A stretch of DNA of 64,000 bases. Origin: Ashinkailepas kermadecensis. Lineage: Eukaryota > Arthropoda > Thecostraca > Neolepadidae. The notes beneath the pieces are model-generated. The model searched no databases. It was not told the origin of the DNA and was given only the letters and a program-made list of their open reading frames with translations. Location of the stretch: the NCBI GenBank assembly GCA_034440615.1, contig JAOTOM010004793.1:1-64000 (forward strand), read 5' to 3'. The position numbers and the translations under genes are program-made. Below are positions 10,800-23,489 of the stretch, in pieces; the first letter of the stretch is position 1; the number at the start of each line of letters is the position of its first letter.

Positions 10800-10999
10800 G
10801 TCTGACCGCCGTATGAGGCGTCACTGCGAGAAGGCAGGTATCAAGGAGACCACCCAACAGAAGCGGGCGCGGGAGGCGCGCAGGAGGAAGCACGAGATGC
10901 GCATTACCAAGATGTCACTGGTGGTCTTCTTGGCGTTTCTGCTTTGTTTTCTACCTGTGACACTCGTCAAGCTCAAGGATCGTCACATCAAATACCCAG
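10800..10999 (+). CDS. moody/Tre1-like GPCR, exon with ICL3 and TM6
   Basis: The acceptor TCTGTGCAG precedes 10800. The G at 10800 completes ATG with the AT of the TM5 exon. The 66 full codons begin SDRRMRRHCEKAG and continue through a very basic third intracellular loop (KRAREARRRKHEMRITKMS). TM6 follows as LVVFLAFLLCFLPVTLV. The usual CWxP switch is CFLP here, with Phe for the toggle Trp. The RITKM-to-FLP segment is the part that most resembles moody/Tre1 receptors. The donor is CAGGTAGGC after 10999, leaving one G. Basic ICL3 residues in this class usually contact the G protein and follow TM5 directly, as here. Confidence 0.92.
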
Positions 11000-11040
11000 G
11001 TAGGCTGGTGGCTGGTGCACCGGTCTCGAGTTTCAATCAA

Positions 11041-11752
<712 letters not shown>

Positions 11753-11943
11753 ACGACGTGTGCCGCCGGTTTGGCTACAACAGCGTGCCATAGAAAGGTG
11801 ACAGACCTGACCTCATGTGACAGACCTGCCATAGAAAGGTGACAGACTAACGTCATCAGGCGGGCTGCATGTGTCCGGCGATCGAGTCGGGCATGGTCCC
11901 CTGCCTCTCCTCTCGCCCAGTCAAATGTCAACTGCCCCTCGCT
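11753..11943. repeat. dispersed repeat, copy 1 (GACGTGTGCCGCCGGT family)
   Basis: GACGTGTGCCGCCGGT, GTGCCATAGAAAGGTGAC, GGGCTGCATGTG and CGGGCATGGTCCCCTG occur in the same order at 12682-12833. This copy is longer because the CCATAGAAAGGTGACAGAC part is duplicated inside it. Its class is not identifiable. Confidence 0.85.
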
Positions 11944-12650
11944 GAGACAAAGGTCACATCTAGCGGCTTACTTGATGCCGTTTGAGTCCCATAAAGTACA
12001 CTCTATGTATGCACACCATGTCTTGTATAGTCCCCGGCCAACACTGGTCTCGCAGTCCCCATTTCGCAATGACACATCGGGTAGGATGTCTCGGGAAGGG
12101 GGAGGGCATTCCCACTAAAAATGTCCGGAACTAATCGCAAAAAGGCATACAACTTCATTTTCGCGGTTCAGGTCGTCCCAAAGTATCTTCACAAAGGCAC
12201 AGGCGTCAGTAATGTATTCAAATCTCAGCGATACTAACTTAGTATTGATTGCTTTAATTCAGTGTAAGCATTGATATATTCAAGTATAGGAAATAATGTG
12301 GTAAGGACGGCCTTTCCAGCTAACACTTCAAATATGCATATGAAAGGTTTGCAGATATGTTGAGTACATGTTTTTTGCGAGCCTTCTCATTCACGGTGTT
12401 TCACCCGAAGCAATGACAGGTATTATTATTGTACCGATAATCAATGACAAAGCCGGCAAGATTACTTCCAGACATACTTATCGCCCCGCTGCACTGGCTA
12501 ATTAAAAAGACCATTCTTCTGATCCGTATGGACGAATACCTACAAACTACGTCAAATCAATGCATCCTTAGAAAAGGCGCTGGAACGGACTCCTGTACCG
12601 AAAGAAGTGCTATATACAATACGTTGAATGGCAGTGTATTGATTGGATTA
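11944..12650. other. no feature recognised
   Basis: Unique intronic sequence between the two dispersed-repeat copies. Confidence 0.4.
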
Positions 12651-12681
12651 TGTGATGCTAATATTGTATATTAGCATCACA
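12651..12681. other. perfect 14-bp stem, 3-nt loop
   Basis: TGTGATGCTAATAT (12651-12664) pairs perfectly with ATATTAGCATCACA (12668-12681) around TGT. It directly abuts the second copy of the dispersed repeat and may mark an element end. Confidence 0.85.
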
Positions 12682-12833
12682 CACGACGTGTGCCGCCGGT
12701 CTGGCTACAACACCGTGCCATAGAAAGGTGACGAGACGCTAACCTCATCACGCGGGCTGCATGTGGCCGGCGACCCAGTCGGGCATGGTCCCCTGTCTCT
12801 CTTCTCGCCCAGTCAAATGTCAACGGCCCCTGA
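12682..12833. repeat. dispersed repeat, copy 2
   Basis: Collinear with 11753-11943, same orientation, about 740 bp downstream, lacking the internal duplication. It ends at GTCAAATGTCAAC with GCCCCT, as does copy 1. Confidence 0.85.
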
Positions 12834-12850
12834 CATTGTATATTATCAAT

Positions 12851-13423
<573 letters not shown>

Positions 13424-16400
13424 TGCAGATCGCCGAGGGGCTCCCAGGCGTCAGGCCAAAGTCACTGAGTCACGTTGATCGCCAAGACACTCCCAGACGT
13501 CAGGCCAATGTCACTGAGCCACGTTGAACGCCAAGACACTCCCAGACGTCAGGCTAATGCGACTGAGTCACGTTGGTCGCCAAGACACTCCCAGACGTCA
13601 GGCCAATGTCACTGAGTCACGTTGATCGCCAAGACACTCCCAGACGTCAGGCTAATGCGACTGAGTCACGTTGGTCGCCAAGACACTCCCAGACGTCGGG
13701 CCAATGTCACTGAGCCACGTTGAACGCCAAGACACTCCCAGACGTCAGGCTAATGTCACTGAGCCACGTTGAACGTCAAGACACTCCCAGACGTCAGGCT
13801 AATGTTACTGAGCCACGTTGAACGCCAAGACACTCCCAGACGTCAGGCCAATGTCACTGAGTCACGTTGATCGCCAAGACACTCCCACCAGACGTCAGGC
13901 CAATGTTACTGAGCCACGTTGGTCGCCAAGACACTCCCAGACGTCGGGCCAATGTCACTGAGCCACGTTGAACGCCAAGACACTCCCAGACGTCAGGCTA
14001 ATGTCACTGAGCCACGTTGAACGCCAAGACACTCCCAGACGTCAGGCTAATGTTACTGAGCCACGTTGAACGCCAAGACACTCCCAGACGTCAGGCCAAT
14101 GTCACTGAGTCACGTTGATCGCCAAGACACTCCCACCAGACGTCAGGCCAATGTTACTGAGCCACGTTGAACGCCAAGACACTCCCAGACGTCAGGCTAA
14201 TGTTACTGAGCCACGTTGAACGCCAAGACACTCCCAGATGTCAGGCCAATGTTACTGAGCCACGTTGAACGCCAAGACACTCCCAGACGTCAGGCTAATG
14301 CGACTGAGTCACGTTGATCGCCAACACACTCCCAGACGTCAGGCTAATGCGACTGAGTCACGTTGAACGCCAAGACACTCCCAGACGTCAGGCTAATGCG
14401 ACTGAGCCACGTTGAACGCCAAGACACTCCCAGACGTCAGGCTAATGTTACTGAGCCACGTTGAACGCCAAGACACTCCCAGACGTCAGGCTAATGCGAC
14501 TGAGTCACGTTGAACGCCAAGACACTCCCAGACGTCAGGCCAATGTCACTGAGTCACGTTGAACGCCAAGACACTCCCAGACGTCAGGCCAATGTCACTG
14601 AGCCACGTTGAACGCCAAGACACTCCCAGACGTCAGGCCAATGTCACTGAGTCACGTTGAACGCCAAGACACTCCCAGACGTCAGGCCAATGTTACTGAG
14701 CCACGTTGAACGCCAAGACACTCCCAGACGTCAGGCTAATGTCACTGAGCCACGTTGAACGCCAAGACACTCCCAGACGTCAGGCCAATGTCACTGAGTC
14801 ACGTTGAACGCCAAGACACTCCCAGACGTCAGGCCAATGTTACTGAGCCACGTTGAACGCCAAGACACTCCCAGACGTCAGGCTAATGTCATTGCGTCAC
14901 GTTGGTCGCCAAGCCACTCCCAGACGTCAGGCCAATGTCACTGAGCCACGTTGAACGCCAAGACACTCCCAGACGTCAGGCCAATGTCACTGAGCCACGT
15001 TGAACGCCAAGACACTCCCAGACGTCAGGCTAATGTCACTGAGTCACGTTGGTCGCCAAGACACTCCCAGACGTCAGGCCAATGTCACTGAGCCACGTTG
15101 AACGCCAAGACACTCCCAGACGTCAGGCCAATGTCACTGAGCCACGTTGAACGCCAAGACACTCCCAGACGTCAGGCCAATGTTACTGAGCCACGTTGAA
15201 CGCCAAGACACTCCCAGACGTCAGGCTAATGTCACTGAGTCACGTTGGTCGCCAAGACACTCCCAGACGTCAGGCCAATGTCACTGAGTCACGTTGAACG
15301 CCAAGACACTCCCAGACGTCAGGCCAATGTCACTGAGCCACGTTGGTCGCCAAGACACTCCCAGACGTCAGGCCAATGTCACTGAGTCACGTTGAACGCC
15401 AAGACACTCCCAGACGTCAGGCCAATGTCACTGAGCCACGTTGAACGCCAAGACACTCCCAGACGTCAGGCCAATGTCACTGAGCCACGTTGAACGCCAA
15501 GACACTCCCAGACGTCAGGCTAATGTCACTGAGTCACGTTGAACGCCAAGACACTCCCAGACGTCAGGCTAATGTCACTGAGTCACGTTGAACGCCAAGA
15601 CACTCCCAGACGTCAGGCCAATGTCACTGAGTCACGTTGAACGCCAAGACACTCCCAGACGTCAGGCCAATGTCACTGAGCCACGTTGAACGCCAAGACA
15701 CTCCCAGACGTCAGGCCAATGTCACTGAGTCACGTTGAACGCCAAGACACTCCCAGACGTCAGGCCAATGTCACTGAGTCACGTTGAACGCCAAGACACT
15801 CCCAGACGTCAGGCCAATGTCACTGAGTCACGTTGAACGCCAAGACACTCCCAGACGTCAGGCCAATGTCACTGAGCCACGTTGAACGCCAAGACACTCC
15901 CAGACGTCAGGCCAATGTCACTGAGTCACGTTGAACGCCAAGACACTCCCAGACGTCAGGCCAATGTCACTGAGCCACGTTGAACGCCAAGACACTCCCA
16001 GACGTCAGGCAAGTGCACTGAGTCACGTTGAACGCCAAGACACTCCCAGACGTCAGGCCAATGTCACTGAGCCACGTTGAACGCCAAGACACTCCCAGAC
16101 GTCAGGCTAATGTCACTGAGTCACGTTGAACGCCAAGACACTCCCAGACGTCAGGCCAATGTCACTGAGCCACGTTGAACGCCAAGACACTCCCCCAGAC
16201 GTCAGGCTAATGTCACTGAGTCACGTTGAACGCCAAGACACTCCCAGACGTCAGGCCAATGTCACTGAGCCACGTTGAACGCCAAGACACTCCCAGACGT
16301 CAGGCCAATGTCACTGAGTCACGTTGAACGCCAAGACACTCCCAGACGTCAGGCCAATGTCACTGAGTCACGTTGAACGCCAAGACACTCCCAGACGTCA

Positions 16401-19400
16401 GGCCTAATGTCACTGAGTCACGTTGAACGCCAAGACACTCCCAGACGTCAGGCCAATGTCACTGAGTCACGTTGAACGCCAAGACACTCCCAGACGTCAG
16501 GCCAATGTCACTGAGCCACGTTGAACGCCAAGACACTCCCAGACGTCAGGCTAATGTCACTGAGTCACGTTGAACGCCAAGACACTCCCAGACGTCAGGC
16601 CAATGTCACTGAGCCACGTTGAACGCCAAGACACTCCCAGACGTCAGGCCAATGTCACTGAGCCACGTTGAACGCCAAGACACTCCCAGACGTCAGGCCA
16701 ATGTCACGTTGAACGCCAAGACACTCCCAGACGTCAGGCCAATGTCACTGAGCCACGTTGAACGCCAAGACACTCCCAGACGTCAGGCCAATGTCACTGA
16801 GTCACGTTGAACGCCAAGACACTCCCAGACGTCAGGCCAATGTCACTGAGCCACGTTGAACGCCAAGACACTCCCAGACGTCAGGCTAATGTCACTGAGT
16901 CACGTTGAACGCCAAGACACTCCCAGACGTCAGGCTAATGTCACTGAGTCACGTTGAACGCCAAGACACTCCCAGACGTCAGGCCAATGTCACTGAGCCA
17001 CGTTGAACGCCAAGACACTCCCAGACGTCAGGCCAATGTCACTGAGTCACGTTGAACGCCAAGACACTCCCAGACGTCAGGCCAATGTCACTGAGCCACG
17101 TTGAACGCCAAGACACTCCCAGACGTCAGGCCAATGTCACTGAGCCACGTTGAACGCCAAGACACTCCCAGACGTCAGGGCCACTGAGTACGTTGAACGC
17201 CAAGACACTCCCAGACTGCGAGCCACGTTGAACGCCAAGACACTCCCAGACGTCAGGCCAATGTCACTGAGTCACGTTGAACGCCAAGACACTCCCAGAC
17301 GTCAGGCCAATGTCACTGAGTCACGTTGAACGCCAAGACACTCCCAGACGTCAGGCCAATGTCACTGAGTCACGTTGAACGCCAAGACACTCCCAGACGT
17401 CAGGCCAATGTCACTGAGCCACGTTGAACGCCAAGACACTCCCAGACGTCAGGCCAATGTCACTGAGCCACGTTGAACGCCAAGACACTCCCAGACGTCA
17501 GGCCAATGTCACTGAGTCACGTTGAACGCCAAGACACTCCCAGACGTCAGGCCAATGTCACTGAGCCACGTTGAACGCCAAGACACTCCCAGACGTCAGG
17601 CCAATGTCACTGAGTCACGTTGAACGCCAAGACACTCCCAGACGTCAGGCCAATGTCACTGAGTCACGTTGAACGCCAAGACACTCCCAGACGTCAGGCC
17701 AATGTCACTGAGTCACGTTGAACGCCAAGACACTCCCAGACGTCAGGCCAATGTCACTGAGTCACGTTGAACGCCAAGACACTCCCAGACGTCAGGCCAA
17801 TGTCACTGAGCCACGTTGAACGCCAAGACACTCCCAGACGTCAGGCCAATGTCACTGAGTCACGTTGAACGCCAAGACACTCCCAGACGTCAGGCCAATG
17901 TCACTGAGTCACGTTGAACGCCAAGACACTCCCAGACGTCAGGCCAATGTCACTGAGTCACGTTGAACGCCAAGACACTCCCAGACGTCAGGCCAATGTC
18001 ACTGAGTCACGTTGAACGCCAAGACACTCCCAGACGTCAGGCCAATGTCACTGAGTCACGTTGAACGCCAAGACACTCCCAGACGTCAGGCCAATGTCAC
18101 TGAGTCACGTTGAACGCCAAGACACTCCCAGACGTCAGGCCAATGTCACTGAGCCACGTTGAACGCCAAGACACTCCCAGACGTCAGGCCAATGTCACTG
18201 AGTCACGTTGAACGCCAAGACACTCCCAGACGTCAGGCCAATGTCACTGAGTCACGTTGAACGCCAAGACACTCCCAGACGTCAGGCCAATGTCACTGAG
18301 CCACGTTGAACGCCAAGACACTCCCAGACGTCAGGCCAATGTCACTGAGTCACGTTGAACGCCAAGACACTCCCAGACGTCAGGCCAATGTCACTGAGTC
18401 ACGTTGAACGCCAAGACACTCCCAGACGTCAGGCCAATGTCACTGAGCCACGTTGAACGCCAAGACACTCCCAGACGTCAGGCCAATGTCACTGAGTCAC
18501 GTTGAACGCCAAGACACTCCCAGACGTCAGGCCAATGTCACTGAGTCACGTTGAACGCCAAGACACTCCCAGACGTCAGGCCAATGTCACTGAGTCACGT
18601 TGAACGCCAAGACACTCCCAGACGTCAGGCCAATGTCACTGAGCCACGTTGAACGCCAAGACACTCCCAGACGTCAGGCCAATGTCACTGAGTCACGTTG
18701 AACGCCAAGACACTCCCAGACGTCAGGCCAATGTCACTGAGCCACGTTGAACGCCAAGACACTCCCAGACGTCAGGCCAATGTCACTGAGTCACGTTGAA
18801 CGCCAAGACACTCCCAGACGTCAGGCCAATGTCACTGAGTCACGTTGAACGCCAAGACACTCCCAGACGTCAGGCCAATGTCACTGAGTCACGTTGAACG
18901 CCAAGACACTCCCAGACGTCAGGCCAATGTCACTGAGCCACGTTGAACGCCAAGACACTCCCAGACGTCAGGCCAATGTCACTGAGCACGTTGAACGCCA
19001 AGACACTCCCAGACGTCAGGCCAATGTCACTGAGCCACGTTGAACGCCAAGACACTCCCAGACGTCAGGCCAATGTCACTGAGTCACGTTGAACGCCAAG
19101 ACACTCCCAGACGTCAGGCCAATGTCACTGAGTCACGTTGAACGCCAAGACACTCCCAGACGTCAGGCCAAGTCAGAATGTCACTGAGTCACGTTGAACG
19201 CCAAGACACTCCCAGACGTCAGGCCAATGTCACTGAGCCACGTTGAACGCCAAGACACTCCCAGACGTCAGGCTAATGTCACTGAGTCACGTTGAACGCC
19301 AAGACACTCCCAGACGTCAGGCCAATGTCACTGAGCCACGTTGAACGCCAAGACACTCCCAGACGTCAGGCTAATGTCACTGAGTCACGTTGAACGCCAA

Positions 19401-20279
19401 GACACTCCCAGACGTCAGGCCAATGTCACTGAGTCACGTTGAACGCCAAGACACTCCCAGACGTCAGGCCAATGTCACTGAGTCACGTTGAACGCCAAGA
19501 CACTCCCAGACGTCAGGCCAATGTCACTGAGTCACGTTGAACGCCAAGACACTCCCAGACGTCAGGCCAATGTCACTGAGTCACGTTGAACGCCAAGACA
19601 CTCCCAGACGTCAGGCCAATGTCACTGAGTCACGTTGAACGCCAAGACACTCCCAGACGTCAGGCCAATGTCACTGAGTCACGTTGAACGCCAAGACACT
19701 CCCAGACGTCAGGCCAATGTCACTGAGTCACGTTGAACGCCAAGACACTCCCAGACGTCAGGCCAATGTCACTGAGTCACGTTGAACGCCAAGACACTCC
19801 CAGACGTCAGGCCAATGTCACTGAGTCACGTTGAACGCCAAGACACTCCCAGACGTCAGGCCAATGCGTCACTGAGTCACGTTGAACGCCAAGACACTCC
19901 CAGACGTCAGGCCAATGTCACTGAGTCACGTTGAACGCCAAGACACTCCCAGACGTCAGGCCAATGTCACTGAGTCACGTTGAACGCCAAGACACTCCCA
20001 GACGTCAGGCCAATGTCACGTTGAACGCCAAGACACTCCCAGACGTCAGGCCAATGTCACGTTGAACGCCAAGACACTCCCAGACGTCAGGCCAATGTCA
20101 CGTTGAACGCCAAGACACTCCCAGACGTCAGGCCAATGTCACTGAGCCACGTTGAACGCCAAGACACTCCCAGACGTCAGGCCAATGTTACTGAGCCACG
20201 TTGGTCGCCAGGGTGCTCCCAGACGTCAGGCCAATGTCACTGAGCCACGTTGGTCGCCAGGGTGCTCCCAGACGTCAGG
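13424..20279. repeat. 49-bp minisatellite/satellite array, about 140 copies
   Basis: The unit contains CGTTGAACGCCAAGACACTC, then CCAGACGTCAGGCCAATG, then TCACTGAG(T/C)CA, 49 bp in all, repeated for almost 6.9 kb. Variation is concentrated in a few positions: GAGTCA versus GAGCCA, GGCCAATG versus GGCTAATG, GTCACTG versus GTTACTG or GCGACTG, and TTGAAC versus TTGGTC or TTGATC. The first 1.5 kb and last 100 bp hold most diverged units; the middle is nearly uniform. Three consecutive shortened units lacking CTGAGTCA lie at about 20000-20110. Each unit contains AGACGTCA (CRE-like) and TGAGTCA or TGAGCCA (AP-1 or near). The array fills most of the intron between the TM6 and TM7 exons. Confidence 0.98.
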
Positions 20280-20655
20280 CCTGCGACAAGTGTTGCACCT
20301 GCAGGTGCAAGAGGAAGGCGCTGAGCCTACACTTTCTGGCCAAAGATCGTCGCATGGACCACAGTCCGGGCGATCTAACTTTCCACCACAGTTAGTTGAA
20401 TCATTCAGGACATCTTCAACAGCAGGAAGCTTCCCAGAAATCACGGCGTATACTCAAGGGAAATTAGATGAAATAAGGAAGTCTGCGCTGAATGCTGGCA
20501 GCTATGAAATATATAATCGAGCATCGGCGGCTCCATGTAGAGGATTTAAACGGGATATTGGTCACCTTACATTACGTAGCAAAGTTATTGTGGCCGGTAG
20601 AAAAAGACGTGGGAGGCTAGACACAAAATTCAAGAGGAGAAAACACGAAAGCTAG
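20280..20655 (+). other. open frame after the array, function unknown
   Basis: A frame that begins inside the last satellite units stays open to 20655, with a basic end ([19 protein letters not shown]). A second frame from 20281 to 20395 reads CDKCCTCRCKRKALSL before a stop and has GC-rich third positions. I recognise neither. Neither has an in-phase acceptor and donor that would insert it between the TM6 and TM7 exons, so I treat it as intronic sequence that happens to be open. Confidence 0.25.
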
Positions 20656-20761
20656 AGGGATCTACTACGTCACTCTGGTCTCACTATTTTATTTCGATGG
20701 CAGATAAGACCCGGCATCATCTCCAGAGGATGACTACACCTGACATAGCAGGCGCTATTAG

Positions 20762-20762
<1 letters not shown>

Positions 20763-20843
<81 letters not shown>

Positions 20844-20904
20844 GACATATCTATATACATACACACATACATACATACATATATGTGTGTGTGTGTGTGT
20901 TTGT
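20763..20904. repeat. (AT)n/(ACAT)n/(GT)n compound microsatellite
   Basis: A TA run of about 70 bp passes into TATC and ACATACAT units and then a GT run at 20885-20901. Confidence 0.95.
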
Positions 20905-20971
20905 GTCGATTGTAAGCTATCTGTTCCGGTTTGTTTTGTGTGCAACACACTTCAATTTATGTTGTATTTAG

Positions 20972-21247
20972 TCACTGGATGGATTTACAAAACAACCAAG
21001 CAAACCGTGTGATGTTGAAGGTCAGCTGGTCTTCCATAGTCGGACCAGGGTGAATTTGCCCTCGAAAGTGCTGATCAGGAAGATGATCTACAAGCGAGGA
21101 TATCAGCACAACTGCGTGGGCGGCGAACGCATGCCACCCGCTCCGCATATGTATCGTCAGCGGGGCAAAAACAGTTCCAACTTGGCACGTCTACGAGATA
21201 ACCGGGGCACGCCGGACTATCTTCCACGCGACGGTCGACAAACTTAA
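20972..21247 (+). other. 92-codon open frame upstream of the TM7 exon, unassigned
   Basis: It starts after a possible acceptor (TTGTATTTAG at 20971) and stops at TAA 21245-21247, 25 bp before the TM7 exon. Codon choice looks coding-like (runs such as AAG ATG ATC TAC AAG). The encoded segments include VLIRKMIYKRGYQ and NSSNLARLRDNRGTPDYL. There are no membrane segments or motifs I know. It cannot follow the TM6 exon in this frame, because phase 1 joining at that acceptor gives an early stop. It could be an exon remnant, a terminal alternative exon or chance. Confidence 0.3.
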
Positions 21248-21272
21248 TTACATCGACTGCACTCTCTTACAG

Positions 21273-21422
21273 GATTGCACATTCTGGGATACATTCTGGT
21301 GTACATGTCTTCCTGCATCAACCCCATCATCTACGTGATCATGAGTCAACAGTACAGGCAAGCGTACAAGACGGTGCTCTGCTGTCGACGTCCTCGTCTC
21401 TTCACCATTACCTCCACACCCT
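21273..21422 (+). CDS. moody/Tre1-like GPCR, exon with TM7 and helix 8
   Basis: The acceptor CTCTCTTACAG precedes 21273. GA completes a Gly codon with the G of the TM6 exon, giving KYPGLHILGYILVYMSS across the junction. TM7 holds the NPIIY motif (NPxxY) in SSCINPIIYVIMSQQ. Helix 8 is QYRQAYKTVL, followed by a CC pair that is a likely palmitoylation site and then RRPRLF. The donor CCTGTGAGT leaves one T (exon end 21422). If the intron were retained, the frame would run to a stop at 21535, giving a 38-residue alternative tail; Drosophila moody is known to make tail isoforms, but whether that happens here is open. Confidence 0.93.
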
Positions 21423-22179
21423 GTGAGTTGAAGACGCCTAGCAAATGCTCAACTGTTGCATACTTTCGGAGATGTACGTATATCCCTCAACTTGGAATGT
21501 GCATGTCAATTTCCATGGTGCATTCTAGAGCATAGCACAGATCGAAGTAATCAAGTCTGCTCCGATACCTATCCGTGTGAGCCAGTCGAGTCCACATCCG
21601 TATAAGGTGCACATTTCCATCCGTTTGCGATCAGATTACAAATATATGATATAGTTATAGCCTGATTGGTTTCAGCGTCTAGTTCCTATTTAATATTAGA
21701 TATGAACTAGATCTTCGATGAGGTGCAATATTTATCTGACAAGAGGAGGTAAAATAATAAATAGTGTACGATGTGGATTTCAATTTTCTTTAGAACAATA
21801 ATGTTTTGCAGAATAATTAAAGTTCACTTCAGATCACATGTGCAGCCCTCTATTATATCCTGGTTTGCGAGCAATGAACAAACACAAGAGACAAGATTAT
21901 CGGCAAAGGATGGCATCAGACAGTTATTATTATCAGCTTCGCAAAGAAATATCATAAGCGTGCATACAGTTTAAACGAAAATAAATATTGCTCATGCTAA
22001 TTAATGCCCAGCATGCCTATTAGGTGGCTGGGTACGTATCCACCAACGTTGACTGTACACACTGGACCATACATTTTCATCTGCCTTGTCAAACTTACAA
22101 CAATGTTCTTGAAAAGGGAACTAACGAGCATCAACCCAGGATTATTTTATTTTTCACTTCGGTTTAGTGCTACTGAACT
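21423..22179. other. intronic, no feature recognised
   Basis: AT-rich sequence after the TM7 exon. No repeat or domain seen, apart from the read-through frame to 21535 described with the TM7 exon. Confidence 0.4.
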
Positions 22180-22346
22180 CCATTGGTCATGCAGTGATTG
22201 TCTACGCACCTACCCAGTGAGTAGGAAGTGTTACTTAACTGCATCGGTCATGCAGAGATTATCTAGGCACCTACCCAGGGAGTAGGAAGTGTTACGCAAC
22301 TGCATCGGTCGTGCAGAGATTGTCTAGGAACCTACCCATGAAGTAG
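22180..22346. repeat. 61-bp tandem repeat, nearly 3 copies
   Basis: GTCATGCAG, GATTGTCTA, CACCTACCCA and GTAGGAAGTGTTAC recur starting at 22186, 22247 and 22308, 61 bp apart. Confidence 0.9.
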
Positions 22347-22506
22347 GGTATCTCCTCACTCAATGGTGTGTAGCACAACTTAACACCAATCTTAGCTTAA
22401 GTCAATGGTGTGTAGCGTACACAACTTAACACCAGTCAATGGCAATGTGCCTATTTGCGCCTAAAGCTACTGCTTTAGTACCACCCCATGGCACTACCCA
22501 TGGTAC

Positions 22507-22698
22507 CAATTACCCTGATTCGGGGACGAGTAGTCTAGGGGTAAGATGCTCGTCTCGCAATCGAAAGATTGTGGGTTCGAATCTCACCTGTCGCTACTCT
22601 TCGCCCGCGACCAATCGGCGTGAGAGATTGGCGACGCTATATGACTCCACGGTCGACGTGTCGTAAAACCAATAACCAACCAAACAATTACCCTGATT
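22507..22698 (+). mobile_element. tRNA-derived SINE with 14-bp target-site duplication, copy 1
   Basis: The element proper is 22521-22684 (164 bp), flanked by direct repeats CAATTACCCTGATT at 22507-22520 and 22685-22698. The head resembles a tRNA, with an A-box-like TAGTCTAGGGGTAAG and a B box GGGTTCGAATC. A body follows with a CCAATC/GATTGG hairpin. It ends in an AACC-rich tail (AAAACCAATAACCAACCAAA). Such elements are transcribed by RNA polymerase III and copied by a partner LINE. A 3' relative is at 56337. Confidence 0.93.
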
Positions 22699-23489
22699 TT
22701 TTCCATGCTTACATTCAGCTTCAGTTCAAAGATGCAGTTATCTTGCCAATCTTATCAAAGCAATCTTGCCAATCGTACCAAAAGGAGCTTCATGACATTC
22801 GCTACTGCTGACAACCTTCGATTTGTCTCCGGCCGAGTCGAAGTTGACTGCCATGGCACCCGTGAGATATGACAGCATATTTGTCTTCCTAGTTTATTTT
22901 GGCGGTCGATAAATCAGCATAAGCACACTGACACGAACATTTTTGGGAAAAAAGTGTGCATAGAAGAAACTGGCCCATTCAACATCGCAATTAGGTAGGT
23001 AGGTAAGTAGGCAGGAAGGTAAATAAGGCAGTAGGACGATTTCATGTTTTTTTTACAGACCTCGGCATAATAAATTGCTCTCATTTCCTTCCAATTTGGG
23101 GGATATTTCTGCACTGCCCTTTGGGAAGAATGCGACCAAATTTACTTTTGATTATTGTTCGACAATTGGAAGGATATTTGTTTCTTGTGGGTATAAATAC
23201 ATCTTTCTAAGGATTCTCGAACATGCACGCAGGATCAACGTTCTACTGGTTCCATAATTATATTTAACTAATCTCATTCAACTTTGGAAGTAGGTTTTCA
23301 TTACCGAAGACTTGCATAGCTCGATCCCCGATGTGCTCCTGACCATTTCAGCCTTTTATAATATAAATATTTGATTCATATAAATACTCATTATAATCTC
23401 GAGTCATTTATAATAGTCATTATACATAGAATAGGTAAGAATGAAAAGGAGTCGTCGGTACAAACTTGGCATGCACAAACACATTATCA
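22699..23489. other. intronic, no feature recognised
   Basis: Unique sequence between the SINE and the 79-bp array. A short GTAG/GTAA-rich patch is at 22992-23035. Confidence 0.4.

Noticed and set aside
13424..20279. CRISPR-like array
   Set aside because: The 49-bp units are contiguous with no unique spacers, and the window is eukaryotic. It is a tandem satellite.
20972..21247. Additional GPCR exon between TM6 and TM7
   Set aside because: The TM6 exon leaves one base. Joined at the visible acceptors, the reading frame stops early; TM6 joins TM7 directly with correct phase and loop length.
22521..22600. tRNA gene with A and B boxes
   Set aside because: Anticodon arm does not pair properly, and the body, AACC tail and target-site duplications show a SINE.
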